Counted from the stretch's first letter, positions 7,680-17,138 are shown. The stretch: 34,423 bases of DNA from an uncultured Actinomycetes bacterium (GCA_903848885.1 CAINHL010000039.1:1-34423), one strand, 5' to 3'. Program-made: numbers and translations. Notes: generated from the letters alone by a model not told the origin.

Positions 7680-8548
7680 CGGAGTTTGCGTTGACGTGCA
7701 GCTTCGAACATCGCTATCGACGACGCCACTCCGGCGTTCAGGGAAGAAATTTTTCCCAGCTGCGGAATCGAGACCACCGCGCCACAACGCTTGCGCGTGA
7801 GTGCCGATAGCCCGTCTTGTTCGCCACCGACCACCAGCGCAATGGGCGTGCTGGCGAGGTCGAGGTCGTACAGCGACATCTTGGATTCTCCCGCCAGGCC
7901 CACGGTCAAGAATCCGGCCTTGTTCAAACGATCAATGGCGCTCGGCACTCCGCCGACTTCGGCGAAGGTTAAGTACTCAATGGCCCCCACCGCCGTCTTG
8001 GTCACGGCGGGAGTAATGCGCGCGGTGCGGTGACGCGGCAACACGATGCCGCTGACCCCCGCGCCGTCGGCGCTGCGCAACATCGCTCCCAGGTTGCGAG
8101 GATCGGTCACGCCGTCGCAGACCAGCAAGAAGGGATCGGTTCCCGTCATCACGTCATCGAGAGCCACCGAGGGCAGCTTGTGGGCCAAGGCCATGACGCC
8201 CTGGTGGCCTTCGGTGCGCGCTTCCTTGTCCAAACGTGCCCAGGACACGAACTCCACGGGAATGCGACGCCCACGGGCGTAGTTCTCGATTTTGTCCAAA
8301 ATGTCGGCGGACTCCTGAGCTTCGGCAATAAGAATCTTGCGCGTCGTGCGACGATTGGCGGCCAGAAGCTCCAAGACGGCTTGACGCCCTTCGACCTGGT
8401 CGCCACCGAGGCCTTCGGGCGCGGCGCGGTGTTCCGGGCGAGTGCGTGCACCCGCCGGACGAGGAGGACGTGTCGAACGGGCGGCCCCACCGGGGCGACC
8501 GGGGCGAGAGGAACCAGACGAACGGGGGGCGGGGGGGCGGGGACTCAT
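7676..8548 (-). CDS. rlmB: SpoU/TrmH-family 23S rRNA (guanosine 2'-O) methyltransferase RlmB
   Basis: 290 aa. A Pro/Arg/Gly-rich disordered tail (about 1-48) precedes the substrate-binding domain (GRQAVLELLAANRRT). The SPOUT knot domain follows with its three motifs: VTDPRNLGAMLRSADG (motif 1, catalytic Arg in NLGAMLR), VVGGEQDGLS (motif 2), and IPQLGKISSLNAGVASSI (motif 3). It transfers methyl from SAM to a ribose 2'-OH in 23S rRNA. The frame extends upstream to 8812, but the ATG at 8548 overlaps the ispF stop as TAATG, which fits coupled translation. In mycobacteria cysS lies between ispF and this gene; it is missing here. RlmB rather than another TrmH relative is inferred from context. Confidence 0.9.
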   Translation of the reverse strand: MSPRPPAPRSSGSSRPGRPGGAARSTRPPRPAGARTRPEHRAAPEGLGGDQVEGRQAVLELLAANRRTTRKILIAEAQESADILDKIENYARGRRIPVEFVSWARLDKEARTEGHQGVMALAHKLPSVALDDVMTGTDPFLLVCDGVTDPRNLGAMLRSADGAGVSGIVLPRHRTARITPAVTKTAVGAIEYLTFAEVGGVPSAIDRLNKAGFLTVGLAGESKMSLYDLDLASTPIALVVGGEQDGLSALTRKRCGAVVSIPQLGKISSLNAGVASSIAMFEAARQRKLR

Positions 8549-9018
8549 TATTTCTCCTTCACGAGAGCTACTGCTACCGCGGCGAGACCCTCGCCGCTGC
8601 CGAGCGAACCCAATCCCTCGGCCGTGGTGGCCGAGAGAGAAACGGGCGCGCCGACGAGCGTGCTGAGAGCCGCACTCATCGATTCGAAATACGGAGCCAG
8701 CCGTGGCCGTTCGGCCACCACGGTCACGGTGGCGGACTCGGTAACGAATCCGGCGGCGGCCACTAACGACAGGACCCGTGTCAGGAGATCGGCGGAGTTC
8801 GCTCCGCGCCACGTCTCATCCGTGTCGGGAAAGTGTTGGCCGATGGTGCCGAGGTTGACGGCACTGAGCAGCGCGTCGCAGAGAGCGTGGGTCACCGCGT
8901 CGGCATCCGAGTGTCCGTCGAGTCCTGGTGAGTGAGAAATCTCCACCGTCCCGAGCCGCAGAGTACGGCGGGGGTCATCACTCCAGCGGTGGATGTCGAT
9001 ACCTTGACCAATTCTCAC
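8548..9018 (-). CDS. ispF: 2-C-methyl-D-erythritol 2,4-cyclodiphosphate synthase
   Basis: 156 aa, normal length. It catalyses the fifth step of the MEP isoprenoid pathway, cyclising CDP-ME 2-phosphate with loss of CMP. Metal ligands are seen as GIDIHRW (Asp8, His10) and GHSDADAVTH (His44). HFPDTDETWRGANS and SATTAEGLGSLGSGEGLA complete the active site; the latter departs slightly from the usual TTxEKLGFxGRxEG. The frame is open to 9048, but GTG at 9018 forms a GTGA overlap with the ispD stop and places the conserved RIGQG at residue 2. Confidence 0.95.
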   Translation of the reverse strand: MRIGQGIDIHRWSDDPRRTLRLGTVEISHSPGLDGHSDADAVTHALCDALLSAVNLGTIGQHFPDTDETWRGANSADLLTRVLSLVAAAGFVTESATVTVVAERPRLAPYFESMSAALSTLVGAPVSLSATTAEGLGSLGSGEGLAAVAVALVKEK

Positions 9019-9656
9019 GACCGACTCCCCTCGAACCAGATCGCCCATTCGTAATCGTCACGGGTAGTGATCTTGCGATTGCTGACTTCACCTTCGACGA
9101 TAGTGACCCGACCACCGGCGCGCTCGACTAACGCGGCGTCATCCGTGGCCTCCGCGTCGTGAGCGTGGGCCGCGACCAAAGTTGCGGTGCGAAAAGCCTG
9201 AGGGGTTTGCACGGCCACCAGCTCGTCGCGCTCCACCGTTCCGAGGGAAAATGACGGGAGCGACGAGGCGACGCGCTTGAGAGTGTCCACGACGGCGATG
9301 CCCGGAATAGCGGCGTCCGCGCCCGATTCCACGGCGCTCACCACGCGTGAAAAGAGCGCGGGGCTGGCAAAAGGACGTGCGGCGTCGTGGATCACCACGA
9401 TGTCGGCATCACCAATCTGTGAGAGACCCGAACGCACGGAAGCCGACCGGGTGGCGCCCCCGATACAAATCACGTCCGCACCTTCACCGTCACCGTCGTA
9501 GTCCGCGGGGACCACCACGACCACACGGTCAGCCACGCTGCGCGCGCGGGCGACGCTGTGACGGACGACGGTCTCGTTGCCGAGAGTCAAGAATTGTTTG
9601 AGCGAACCGAAACGTTCCGCTCGACCAGCGGCCACCACGACCGCGGTCACCGACAT
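9015..9656 (-). CDS. ispD: 2-C-methyl-D-erythritol 4-phosphate cytidylyltransferase
   Basis: 213 aa, slightly short for the family. It makes CDP-ME from MEP and CTP in the MEP pathway. Seen: VVVAAGRAERFGSLKQF (nucleotide-binding loop, with Leu where PKQ is usual), GGATRSASVRSGL, VVIHDAARPF, PGIAVVDTLKRV, and VQTPQAFRTATLVAAH with TDDAALVE. The ATG at 9656 is 2 bases after the carD stop and the gene overlaps ispF by 4 bases, so carD-ispD-ispF-rlmB form one operon as in other actinobacteria. Confidence 0.95.
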   Translation of the reverse strand: MSVTAVVVAAGRAERFGSLKQFLTLGNETVVRHSVARARSVADRVVVVVPADYDGDGEGADVICIGGATRSASVRSGLSQIGDADIVVIHDAARPFASPALFSRVVSAVESGADAAIPGIAVVDTLKRVASSLPSFSLGTVERDELVAVQTPQAFRTATLVAAHAHDAEATDDAALVERAGGRVTIVEGEVSNRKITTRDDYEWAIWFEGSRS

Positions 9657-9658
9657 GC

Positions 9659-10150
9659 TTAGGGCAGCGCCGAAGCGAGCTTCTCTTCGGCGGCCTTCTC
9701 ATCCACGTTCAGAGCGAAGGTGAGCTCTGAGACCAAAATCTGACGGGCGCGCGTCAGCATGCGCTTCTCACCGGCACTGAGTCCTTTGTCCTTGTCACGA
9801 ATCGACAAGTTCCGCACGACTTCGGCGACTTGGTAGATGTCACCACTACGGAGCTTCTCCGAGTGGTTCTTGAAACGGCGCGACCAGTTGGTCGGCATAC
9901 GCGCTTCTTTCTTGCGGAGAACGGCGAATACTTCTTCGACTTCCTCGTCGTTAATCACTTCGCGCAGGCCCACTTCTTCAATCTTGGCTACCGGAACCAT
10001 GAGCACCAGGTCGGTGTAGGCGACCTTGAGCTTCAGGTAGTCCTGCTTGGTGCCGAAAGCTTCTTTTTTCTCAATCTTCTCGACGGTGCAGGCACCGTGG
10101 TGGGGGTAGACCAAGCGGTCACCCTTCTTGTATTTGCGGGCAGCGGTCAT
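9659..10150 (-). CDS. carD: CarD-family RNA polymerase-binding transcription regulator
   Basis: 163 aa. N-terminal Tudor-like RNAP-interaction domain (KKGDRLVYPHHGACTVEKI, about 1-60), then a helical DNA-binding domain with MPTNWSRRFK. Trp89 there is in the place of the Trp that wedges into the minor groove at the upstream edge of the bubble. CarD stabilises open promoter complexes and is a global regulator in actinobacteria. First gene of the carD-ispD-ispF-rlmB operon. GAGGAG lies 11 bases before the ATG. Confidence 0.96.
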   Translation of the reverse strand: MTAARKYKKGDRLVYPHHGACTVEKIEKKEAFGTKQDYLKLKVAYTDLVLMVPVAKIEEVGLREVINDEEVEEVFAVLRKKEARMPTNWSRRFKNHSEKLRSGDIYQVAEVVRNLSIRDKDKGLSAGEKRMLTRARQILVSELTFALNVDEKAAEEKLASALP

Positions 10151-10197
10151 AAATGCGAGAACTCCTCAAGGGGCCCGTAGGGGCTAGGGGGTCATCT

Positions 10198-10203
10198 ATT
10201 GTA
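10198..10203 (-). promoter_or_regulatory. Possible -10 element for carD
   Basis: On the minus strand TACAAT lies about 50 bases upstream of the carD ATG in the clpC-carD gap. No good -35 is visible at normal spacing. CarD-dependent promoters often have poor -35 elements, but that is only suggestive. Confidence 0.4.
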
Positions 10204-10241
10204 CCGCACTTTTCCGCGGAACTTTCCATAACCGATATTTG

Positions 10242-10256
10242 GGGCGCGAAGCGCCC
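10242..10256 (-). terminator. Hairpin after clpC
   Basis: A perfect 6-bp stem, GGGCGC and GCGCCC around a 3-base loop, begins 12 bases past the clpC stop. On the minus strand it is followed by AAATATC rather than a T-run, so it may be a weak terminator or an RNA 3'-end stabiliser. Confidence 0.45.
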
Positions 10257-10267
10257 TGATAGCTGAC

Positions 10268-12769
10268 TTAGGCGCTCGGAGCAGAGTCTTCGAGATCCAC
10301 CGTGGGCGGGAGTCCATCAACAGCCTCGAAGGTCAACACGGTGCCGTCGGGACCATCGGTGGTGTCCACCACAATGGTCTGACCGGTCGTGAATTCCTTG
10401 AAGAGCAACTTCTCGCTCAGGGTGTCCTCGATGTATTGCTGGATGGCGCGACGCAGTGGGCGCGCACCCAACTCGGGGTCGTACCCCTTGTCCGCAATAA
10501 AGCTCTGCGCCGAGGCGGAGAGCTCGAGGCCCAGGCCCTGCAGCGTCAGTTGGTCGCGTAGACGAGTAATGAACAGGTCGGCGATTTCGATGACTTCGGG
10601 CTTGGTGAGCTCGTGGAAGACAATCACGTCGTCGATACGGTTCAAGAACTCCGGACGGAAGTGTGCCTTCAAAGCTGCGTGGACCTTGACCTTCATCTTC
10701 TCGTGGGTAGCTGCTTCGCCATCCTTCGCGAAACCAATGGACGCCCGACGAAGGTCGGCGGTTCCCAGGTTCGAGGTCATGATCAAAATGGTGTTCTTGA
10801 AGTCGACCACGCGACCCTGGGAGTCAGTCAAACGACCATCTTCCAGAATCTGCAACAAGGTGTTGAACACGTCGGGGTGCGCCTTTTCCACTTCGTCGAA
10901 AAGCACCACGGAGAAGGGCTTGCGACGAACGGCTTCGGTGAGCTGACCACCTTCGTCGTAACCGACATATCCCGGGGGTGCACCCACGAGACGACTGACG
11001 GTGTGCTTTTCCATGTACTCGGACATGTCGAGCTGAATGAGTGCGTCTTGGTCGTCGAAGAGAAACTCGGCCAAGGTCTTGGCCAGTTCGGTCTTACCGA
11101 CTCCGGTGGGGCCGAGGAAGATGAACGATCCACCGGGGCGCTTGGGGTCCTTCAGACCGGCACGGGTGCGACGAATCGCGCGTGACAGGGCGGTGACCGC
11201 TTCTTCTTGACCCACGATGCGCTTGTGGAGTTCTTCTTCCATCCGCAGCAACTTGGAGGTTTCCTCTTCGCTGATGCGGTAGACCGGAATACCGGTCCAG
11301 GCCGCCAGCACTTCGGCGATGGTGTCTTCGTCCACGATGTCGAAAGTCTGGCCGCCGGCCGCCTTAACGCTGGCGTCGACCTCGTCGAGACGTGACTGCG
11401 CCTCTCGCTCTTGCTCTTCAAGAGCCTTGGCCTGCTCGAGAGCGCCTTTTTCGAGGGCGGACTCTTTGTCGGCGCGCAGACGAGCGACTTCTTCTTCGAT
11501 CTTCTTCTGCGCGGGCGGAGCGTCCATGCGACGAATACGCAGACGGCTTCCGGCTTCGTCGATTAAGTCGATGGCCTTGTCCGGCAAGAATCTGTCGGCG
11601 ATGTAGCGATCGGCCATGTTGGCTGCCGCTACCAAGGCCTGATCGGTGATGGTGACGGCGTGGAACTCTTCGTAGACCTCGCGTAGTCCCTTGAGAATCT
11701 CAATGGTCATGGCCACCGACGGCTGGTCCACCTTGACCGGCTGAAAACGACGCTCCAAAGCGGCGTCCTTTTCGATGTATTTGCGGTACTCGTCCGTCGT
11801 AGTAGCTCCCACGGTCTGGAGTTCGCCACGAGCCAGCATGGGCTTCAAGATGGAAGCGGCGTCAATGGCACCTTCGGCGGCTCCGGCACCCACCAGGGTG
11901 TGGATTTCGTCGATGAACAAGATGATGTCGCCACGGGTGCGAATTTCCTTGAGAACTTTCTTCAAGCGCTCCTCGAAATCACCGCGGTAACGACTACCGG
12001 CCACCAAGGCACCGAGGTCGAGGGTGTAGATCTGCTTGTCGGCCAAAGTGGAGGGAACCTGGTGTGCGACGATGCGCTGTGCCAATCCTTCGACGATGGC
12101 GGTCTTGCCAACTCCGGGCTCACCGATGAGAACGGGGTTGTTCTTCGAACGACGCGAGAGCACCTGCATGACGCGCTCGATTTCCTTCTCGCGCCCCACC
12201 AAGGGGTCGAGTTTTCCGTCTCGAGCGAGTTGGGTGAGGTTACGACCGAACTGGTCGAGCACGGCCGAACCGCTGGAGGACTCACCGTCGCTCTTCGACG
12301 AGCTGGGTGCGGCAGACCCCTGATCCTTGCCGGGCTGGCCCGACATCATCTGAATGACCTGCTGGCGCACACGGGCCAAGTCGGCTCCGAGTTGAATCAA
12401 AACTTGGGCGGCGACACCGTCACCCTCGCGCACGAGACCGAGCAACATGTGCTCGGTGCCGATGTAGGAGTGACCGAGCTGCAGCGCTTCGCGCAGTGAG
12501 AGCTCGAGAACCTTCTTGGCGCGGGGCGTGAAGGGAGGTGATCCCGGGGTGGGGTTTCCGTTGGAGCCAATCGCTTCTTCGACCTTCTCGCGGACGGCCT
12601 CGAAGGTGACGCCCAACGAGTCCAGAGCCTTGGCGGCTACGCCTTCGCCCTCGCGAATCAAGCCTAAAAGGATGTGTTCCGTACCAATGAAGGAGTGATT
12701 GAGATCACGGGCTTCTTCTTGCGCTAGTACCAATACCCTGCGGGCACGGTCGGTAAAACGTTCGAACAT
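10268..12769 (-). CDS. clpC: ClpC ATP-dependent unfoldase (Hsp100)
   Basis: 833 aa. Two Clp-N repeats (about 1-65 and 80-143, [10 protein letters not shown] and [10 protein letters not shown]). Linker rich in Ser (150-168). First AAA+ module with Walker A GEPGVGKT (216-223) and Walker [12 protein letters not shown] mid-region UVR/coiled-coil segment ([12 protein letters not shown]). Second AAA+ with [19 protein letters not shown] and sensor-2 [10 protein letters not shown]. It unfolds substrates for ClpP. In mycobacteria clpC1 also lies downstream of lysS; here a polyprenyl synthase separates them. It is transcribed alone: a 150-base leader region upstream holds two interleaved inverted repeats, and a hairpin follows the stop. 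Confidence 0.97.
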   Translation of the reverse strand: MFERFTDRARRVLVLAQEEARDLNHSFIGTEHILLGLIREGEGVAAKALDSLGVTFEAVREKVEEAIGSNGNPTPGSPPFTPRAKKVLELSLREALQLGHSYIGTEHMLLGLVREGDGVAAQVLIQLGADLARVRQQVIQMMSGQPGKDQGSAAPSSSKSDGESSSGSAVLDQFGRNLTQLARDGKLDPLVGREKEIERVMQVLSRRSKNNPVLIGEPGVGKTAIVEGLAQRIVAHQVPSTLADKQIYTLDLGALVAGSRYRGDFEERLKKVLKEIRTRGDIILFIDEIHTLVGAGAAEGAIDAASILKPMLARGELQTVGATTTDEYRKYIEKDAALERRFQPVKVDQPSVAMTIEILKGLREVYEEFHAVTITDQALVAAANMADRYIADRFLPDKAIDLIDEAGSRLRIRRMDAPPAQKKIEEEVARLRADKESALEKGALEQAKALEEQEREAQSRLDEVDASVKAAGGQTFDIVDEDTIAEVLAAWTGIPVYRISEEETSKLLRMEEELHKRIVGQEEAVTALSRAIRRTRAGLKDPKRPGGSFIFLGPTGVGKTELAKTLAEFLFDDQDALIQLDMSEYMEKHTVSRLVGAPPGYVGYDEGGQLTEAVRRKPFSVVLFDEVEKAHPDVFNTLLQILEDGRLTDSQGRVVDFKNTILIMTSNLGTADLRRASIGFAKDGEAATHEKMKVKVHAALKAHFRPEFLNRIDDVIVFHELTKPEVIEIADLFITRLRDQLTLQGLGLELSASAQSFIADKGYDPELGARPLRRAIQQYIEDTLSEKLLFKEFTTGQTIVVDTTDGPDGTVLTFEAVDGLPPTVDLEDSAPSA

Positions 12770-12781
12770 TCCAACCTCCCA

Positions 12782-12811
12782 GTTAGTGACTACAGACTAA
12801 CGGAGGTCTGT
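12782..12811. promoter_or_regulatory. Two interleaved inverted repeats in the clpC leader
   Basis: GTTAGT (12782-12787) and ACTAAC (12796-12801) are exact inverse complements with an 8-base spacer. ACAGAC (12792-12797) and GTCTGT (12806-12811) form a second 6-base pair, also with an 8-base spacer. The two share bases 12796-12797 and so cannot both form as hairpins. They lie 13-42 bases upstream of the clpC ATG. They could be operators or alternative RNA structures. They do not match the HAIR/HspR or CIRCE boxes. Confidence 0.45.
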
Positions 12812-12922
12812 GACAGCGAAACTCGCGGCCCACGTGAAGAATTTCCCAATCAGCCGTGGCAATTTCGTGCCCGAATGTCGGCCTCGAACGCCCGTAAAGA
12901 ATGAACTTCTAAGGTGGTGGTT

Positions 12923-13900
12923 GTGAACCCCCTCCAGCGGCTTACGCTTCCCTTGCTCGAGTCAGATCTCGTCCGATTCGAAGGACTCCTGGCGGATTCG
13001 GTCATCATCGGTGACGAGTATCTCGACAGCGTCACCACCCACCTTATTTATGCCGGTGGCAAGCGCATCCGCCCACTCCTCGCCCTCGCCTCCGCCACGG
13101 CAGGACAGCGCGAAGCTTCGAAAGAAGATCTACTCGGAGGAATCTGTCTCGAGCTCATGCACTTGGCCTCGCTCTATCACGACGACGTGATGGACGAAGC
13201 CGATATTCGTCGCAACGTGGACAGCGTGAACGCTCGCTACGGCAACTTGATCGCCATCGTCGCGGGTGACTACCTCATGGCACGTTCGGCGAGCATCGCC
13301 GCTTCTTTGGGTGTCGAAATCGCGGCCCTCTTGGCCGACACGCTCGCCCTGCTGACGCGTGGTCAAGTGTCGGAAGTCAAAACCGCCTATTCGGTGGATC
13401 GCAGCGAGGCCGACTATTACGAAGCCATCGACGGGAAGACGGCTTCACTCATGGCCTCGAGTTGCCGCGTGGGTGCACTCACCGCTGGTCGTTCTGCTGC
13501 CGATGTCGAAACCCTTACCCGTTACGGACGCCACTTCGGTGTGGTGTACCAACTCCGCGACGACGTCATGGACTTCATCGCCACCGACGGTCAACTCGGC
13601 AAGCCCGCCGGGCAAGATCTCCAAGAAGGCATTTACAACATGCCCACCCTGATCGCTCTGCGCCACCCCGACATCGGCGACGAGTTGCGATCTCTCTTGG
13701 GTAAGCCGCTCACCGACGAGGAGCGCGAACACGCTCGCCAGTTAGTGGTGGCCAGTGGGGCTATTACCGAGACCCTCACGATCGCTCACCGTTACGCCAC
13801 CGAAGCCCTCGAAAATCTGCAGTCGCTCGGCGAACCCGACCTGGCCAAGGGCTTTGGCGTGATTATCGCCGACCTGCTCGACGATCTTCCCACGTATTAA
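12923..13900 (+). CDS. Polyprenyl diphosphate synthase (long-chain trans-isoprenyl)
   Basis: 325 aa, typical length. It extends allylic diphosphates with IPP to a long all-trans chain, probably the menaquinone side chain. Seen: GGKRIRPLLAL, ELMHLASLYHDDVMDEADIRR (first Asp-rich motif DDVMD), a GDYLMARS helix, KTASLMASS, and QLRDDVMDF (second Asp-rich motif). Three in-frame GTGs occur at 12914, 12917 and 12923. AAGGTGG at 12911-12917 is spaced correctly only for the last, so 12923 is chosen. It stands alone between the divergent clpC and the convergent lysS. The substrate comes from the MEP pathway partly encoded at 8.5-9.7 kb. Chain length cannot be read from the sequence with confidence. Confidence 0.92.
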   Translation: MNPLQRLTLPLLESDLVRFEGLLADSVIIGDEYLDSVTTHLIYAGGKRIRPLLALASATAGQREASKEDLLGGICLELMHLASLYHDDVMDEADIRRNVDSVNARYGNLIAIVAGDYLMARSASIAASLGVEIAALLADTLALLTRGQVSEVKTAYSVDRSEADYYEAIDGKTASLMASSCRVGALTAGRSAADVETLTRYGRHFGVVYQLRDDVMDFIATDGQLGKPAGQDLQEGIYNMPTLIALRHPDIGDELRSLLGKPLTDEEREHARQLVVASGAITETLTIAHRYATEALENLQSLGEPDLAKGFGVIIADLLDDLPTY

Positions 13901-13978
13901 ATTTTGACGAGCTCGACGACCCCCATCGGACGCCGCGGGCTTTTGATTCGATTACTGATCGAAAGTTAACCACTCACA

Positions 13979-13998
13979 ACTACGGCATTGCTCGTAGT
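13979..13998. repeat. Inverted repeat in the polyprenyl synthase-lysS gap
   Basis: ACTACG and CGTAGT around an 8-base spacer, in the 160-base convergent gap. No T-run follows on either strand. Nothing else is recognised in 13901-14041. Confidence 0.35.
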
Positions 13999-14041
13999 AC
14001 CCGCGCCCAGAGGTGTAATGGAAGCGACAAACGGACAACAC

Positions 14042-14065
14042 CCGCAGGGGGTTCTGCGGTTTATT
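14042..14065 (+). terminator. Rho-independent terminator for the polyprenyl synthase transcript
   Basis: CCGCAG and CTGCGG form a perfect 6-bp stem around GGGGTT, followed on the plus strand by TTTATTT. The T-tract contains the antisense of the lysS stop codon, so the two convergent transcription units meet here. Confidence 0.7.
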
Positions 14066-15464
14066 TGCCCAGCGGCTTCAGCGTCGGGAAGGCGATGACT
14101 TCCTTGATATTCGACGAGTCGGTTAACAACATGACTAAGCGGTCGATGCCAATTCCCAGTCCGGCCGTGGGAGGCAGTCCCCACTCGAGGGCCTTGATGT
14201 AATCCTCGTCAATGGCCATGGCCTCATCATCACCGGCCGCAGCGAGTCGTGCCTGGTCTTCGAAGCGGCGACGTTGCTCGACGGGGTCAATGAGTTCGGA
14301 GAAGCCATTCGATAGTTCGCGTCCCACGCAGTAGGACTCGAAGCGTTCGGTGACCTCGGGGTCACGCCGTGACTGCCGCGAGAGCGGCGATATCTCGACC
14401 GGATGCTCGGTGACGTAGATGGGATCCCAGAGGTTGGCTTCGCAGGTCTCTTCGAAGAGCTCCGACAAGCAGCGCCCGGCACCCCAACTGGCGTGAACTT
14501 CCACGCCCCGTTCACGCAGCAGCGATGCGAGGTGCTCGCGGTCCGTGTGCACGGAAACTTCTTCGCCCACGGCCTCACTGGCCAACTCCGCCATGGTGCG
14601 GCGGGGCCACGGGGCCTTCAACGAAATTTCGCGACCTTGGTAGGTGATCTCGGTGGTGCCCAGAATCTCTACGGCGATTTTCTCCACCATATTCTCGACC
14701 AGAACCATCATGTCCTCGTAATCCCAATAGGCGCTGTAGAGCTCCATCATGGTGAATTCGGGATTGTGTCGCGGACTAATGCCTTCGTTGCGGAACACCC
14801 GACCAATTTCGAAGACGCGTTCGAATCCACCGACTACCAAACGCTTCAGCCATAGTTCCGGCGCGATGCGCAAAAAGAACTTCGCGTCGAGCGCGTTGTG
14901 GTGCGTGGTGAAGGGGCGAGCAGCGGCCCCGGTGGCGATGGCGTTCAGCATCGGTGTTTCGACTTCTTTGAAGTTCATGTCCCAGAGGTACTGGCGAATC
15001 ACCCGAATGACGTCACTGCGCTTGGCCAGAGCGTCACGTGAGGCGGGGTTCGCCACCAAGTCCGCTTCGCGGTGACGATAACGAAGGTCAAAGTCCGAAA
15101 TGCCGGCCCACTTGTCACCGAAATTATTCAGAGCTTCGGCCAAGCGCACGAAACTTTCGACTTTGACGCTCAGTTCGCCACGCTTGGTGCGCACTACTTG
15201 TCCGGTGACCCCCACCCAGTCACCGAGGTGCAACTTCGTGAAGTTCTCAAAATCCGCGGCCACCGCGGAGAGGGCGAAGAGTTGAATCTCCCCGGTGGAA
15301 TCACGCAGGGTGGCGAAGGCCAACTTGCCCTGTTCGCGCATCAACATGATGCGCCCGGCCACGTTGACGACGACGCCCGACTCTTCGCCATCCGTCAGGG
15401 CGGCGTACGTGGACTGCAGGTCGCCGGCGTAGGCGTTATGAGCAAAGGAATACGGCGTGGTCAC
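14061..15464 (-). CDS. lysS: Lysyl-tRNA synthetase, class II
   Basis: 467 aa. N-terminal OB-fold anticodon-binding domain (VVVNVAGRIMLMREQGKLAFATLRD, about 30-140). Class II catalytic core follows: motif 1 around RQYLWDMNFKEVETPML, motif 2 FRNEGISPRHNPEFTMME, motif 3 GLGIGIDRLVMLLTDS. It charges tRNA-Lys. A GTG start at 15464 overlaps the coaX stop by 4 bases (GTGA). Last gene of the tilS-to-lysS run. It is a little shorter than the E. coli enzyme (505 aa), mainly at the N-terminus. Confidence 0.96.
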   Translation of the reverse strand: MTTPYSFAHNAYAGDLQSTYAALTDGEESGVVVNVAGRIMLMREQGKLAFATLRDSTGEIQLFALSAVAADFENFTKLHLGDWVGVTGQVVRTKRGELSVKVESFVRLAEALNNFGDKWAGISDFDLRYRHREADLVANPASRDALAKRSDVIRVIRQYLWDMNFKEVETPMLNAIATGAAARPFTTHHNALDAKFFLRIAPELWLKRLVVGGFERVFEIGRVFRNEGISPRHNPEFTMMELYSAYWDYEDMMVLVENMVEKIAVEILGTTEITYQGREISLKAPWPRRTMAELASEAVGEEVSVHTDREHLASLLRERGVEVHASWGAGRCLSELFEETCEANLWDPIYVTEHPVEISPLSRQSRRDPEVTERFESYCVGRELSNGFSELIDPVEQRRRFEDQARLAAAGDDEAMAIDEDYIKALEWGLPPTAGLGIGIDRLVMLLTDSSNIKEVIAFPTLKPLGK

Positions 15465-16291
15465 GAAGGGGCTCCCGAGTGGTTTCGCTCATGAACGATA
15501 CGCAGTCCGTGGAGGGTGAGCCAAGGCTCCACGTGTTCGATGGTCGTGGAATACGGAGCAATGAGCCCGGCCAGTCCGCCGGTGGCTATCACCGGGGCGG
15601 GCCCGAGCTCTTGGCGTACTCGTTCGCAGAGGCCGTCCACTTGGGCGGCAAAGCCGAAGAGTACGCCGCTTTGAATCGATTCCGCGGTGGTCTTGCCGAT
15701 CACCGACCGAGGCGTGACCAGTTCCACTGAACGCAGCGCGGCGGCGTGGGAGTAGAGGGCTTCGAGAGAAATGGCCACGCCCGGGCTGATCGATCCACCC
15801 AGGTACTCCCCGTCCTTAGAAATCACTTCGACGGTGGTGGCGGTGCCGAGGTCCACCACGATGCAGGGACCGCCGTAGAGGTCGTAGGCCCCCACCGAGT
15901 CGGCAATGCGGTCCGAACCCACGTCGCGAGGGTTGTCCACCAAAATCGACATGCCCGACTTGGTACCGGGCCCCATGACGGTCAGGGGAATGTCGTTAAA
16001 CCAACGAGCACACATGCGACGCAGTTGGGTATTCACGGCGGGCACGGACGAAGAAATGGCGATGCCGGTCACCGTGCCCCGTAGGGAAAGTCCTTCGAGC
16101 TCGAGTAACTGACTCAGGTTCATGGCGTGCTCGTCGGGGGTTCTCTCCGCCGAGGTCGACAATCGCCAGTGATAGGCGAGTCCGTGTTGTCCGTCGGCAC
16201 GAGCGAAGCCCGCCCCCTCGGCGCTCGAGGGAGGGTCGCCGAAGAGTCCGATGACCGTCTCGGTGTTTCCGACATCAATTGCGAGCAGCAC
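15461..16291 (-). CDS. coaX: Type III pantothenate kinase
   Basis: 276 aa. It phosphorylates pantothenate in the first step of CoA synthesis. ASKHA-fold motifs: LLAIDVGNTETVIGLF (phosphate 1 loop), a GPGTKSGM-I region, SDRIADSVGAY, CIVVDLGTATTVEVI and GGSISPG, and a late IATGGLAGLIAPYS. Start is GTG at 16291, inside the 3' end of panC (17-base overlap). In mycobacteria panD (aspartate decarboxylase) lies between panC and coaX; it is absent here, so beta-alanine must come from elsewhere in the genome. Confidence 0.95.
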   Translation of the reverse strand: MLLAIDVGNTETVIGLFGDPPSSAEGAGFARADGQHGLAYHWRLSTSAERTPDEHAMNLSQLLELEGLSLRGTVTGIAISSSVPAVNTQLRRMCARWFNDIPLTVMGPGTKSGMSILVDNPRDVGSDRIADSVGAYDLYGGPCIVVDLGTATTVEVISKDGEYLGGSISPGVAISLEALYSHAAALRSVELVTPRSVIGKTTAESIQSGVLFGFAAQVDGLCERVRQELGPAPVIATGGLAGLIAPYSTTIEHVEPWLTLHGLRIVHERNHSGAPS

Positions 16292-17138
16292 TCGTTCTCC
16301 CCTTCATTCCCAACGGTCCATTATCAATCACGCGGACCCCATCCACAGTTCCCGCTATCAATACTCTCCCGAATGGCACGGCAAAATCGGGAACCTCACT
16401 CCAGGACTCCTCGTCCACCACACTGACGTAGTGAACCACTACTCCCGCCGAACTCATCACTTCCGCGAGTGCGTGGCGTAATTCACCCACCGTGTCGAAG
16501 GTTGTGCTCGCGGCCAGGCGTAGCGCCACGGAGAGCGACAGGGCCTTGCGTCGACCTTCCGCGCTGAGTCGGACATTGCGACTCGACAATGCCAGACCGT
16601 CGGACTCGCGCACGATGGGGCATCCCACCAGAGTGACTGGTAGCTCGTGCGCGGCGATTAACTGACGCACGACGGCTAATTGTTGAAAGTCCTTCTCCCC
16701 AAAGAAGGCGCAGCAGGGGCCGGTGAGATCAAAGAGCTTGTCCACCACCGTGGCCACCCCGTCGAAATGGCCCGGCCGATCACGCCCTTCAAGCATGCGC
16801 GTGAGTTCCCCGTCCAGGGTGAGGGTGGCGTGGCCCACGGGCCACATCTCCTCTCGACGTGGGGTCACCACCACGTCCACTCCCGCGGCCTCACAGAGAG
16901 CCAGATCGGCTTCCAAAGTCTGAGGGTAATTCTCGAGGTCACGGGCGTCAGTGAACTGCAGGGGGTTGACGAAAATCGAGACCACGACAACGTCACACTG
17001 GGCCCGCGCCGCCGCCATCAAACTGCGATGTCCCGCGTGCAGGGCCCCCATGGTGGGCACCAGCCCGACACAGAGTTCGCGGTGGCGCGCGTCGTCACAT
17101 CTCTCTCGCCAACCGGCGAGATCACTCACTACTTCCAT
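16275..17138 (-). CDS. panC: Pantothenate synthetase (pantoate-beta-alanine ligase)
   Basis: 287 aa. It joins pantoate and beta-alanine with ATP. Seen: VGLVPTMGALHAGHRSLM (the HxGH nucleotidyl-transferase motif), VSIFVNPLQF, GRDRPGHFDGVATVVDKLF, FFGEKDFQQL (KD pair) and ESDGLALSSRN (KMSKS-like loop). The ATG at 17138 directly follows the stop of the upstream DUF2520 gene with no gap, so the two are translated together. Confidence 0.97.
   Translation of the reverse strand: MEVVSDLAGWRERCDDARHRELCVGLVPTMGALHAGHRSLMAAARAQCDVVVVSIFVNPLQFTDARDLENYPQTLEADLALCEAAGVDVVVTPRREEMWPVGHATLTLDGELTRMLEGRDRPGHFDGVATVVDKLFDLTGPCCAFFGEKDFQQLAVVRQLIAAHELPVTLVGCPIVRESDGLALSSRNVRLSAEGRRKALSLSVALRLAASTTFDTVGELRHALAEVMSSAGVVVHYVSVVDEESWSEVPDFAVPFGRVLIAGTVDGVRVIDNGPLGMKGRTSAARN

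Noticed and set aside
12770-12922. HspR/HAIR, CIRCE or ClgR operator upstream of clpC
   Set aside because: No CTTGAGT-N7-ACTCAAG, CIRCE-type repeat or convincing ClgR box was found.
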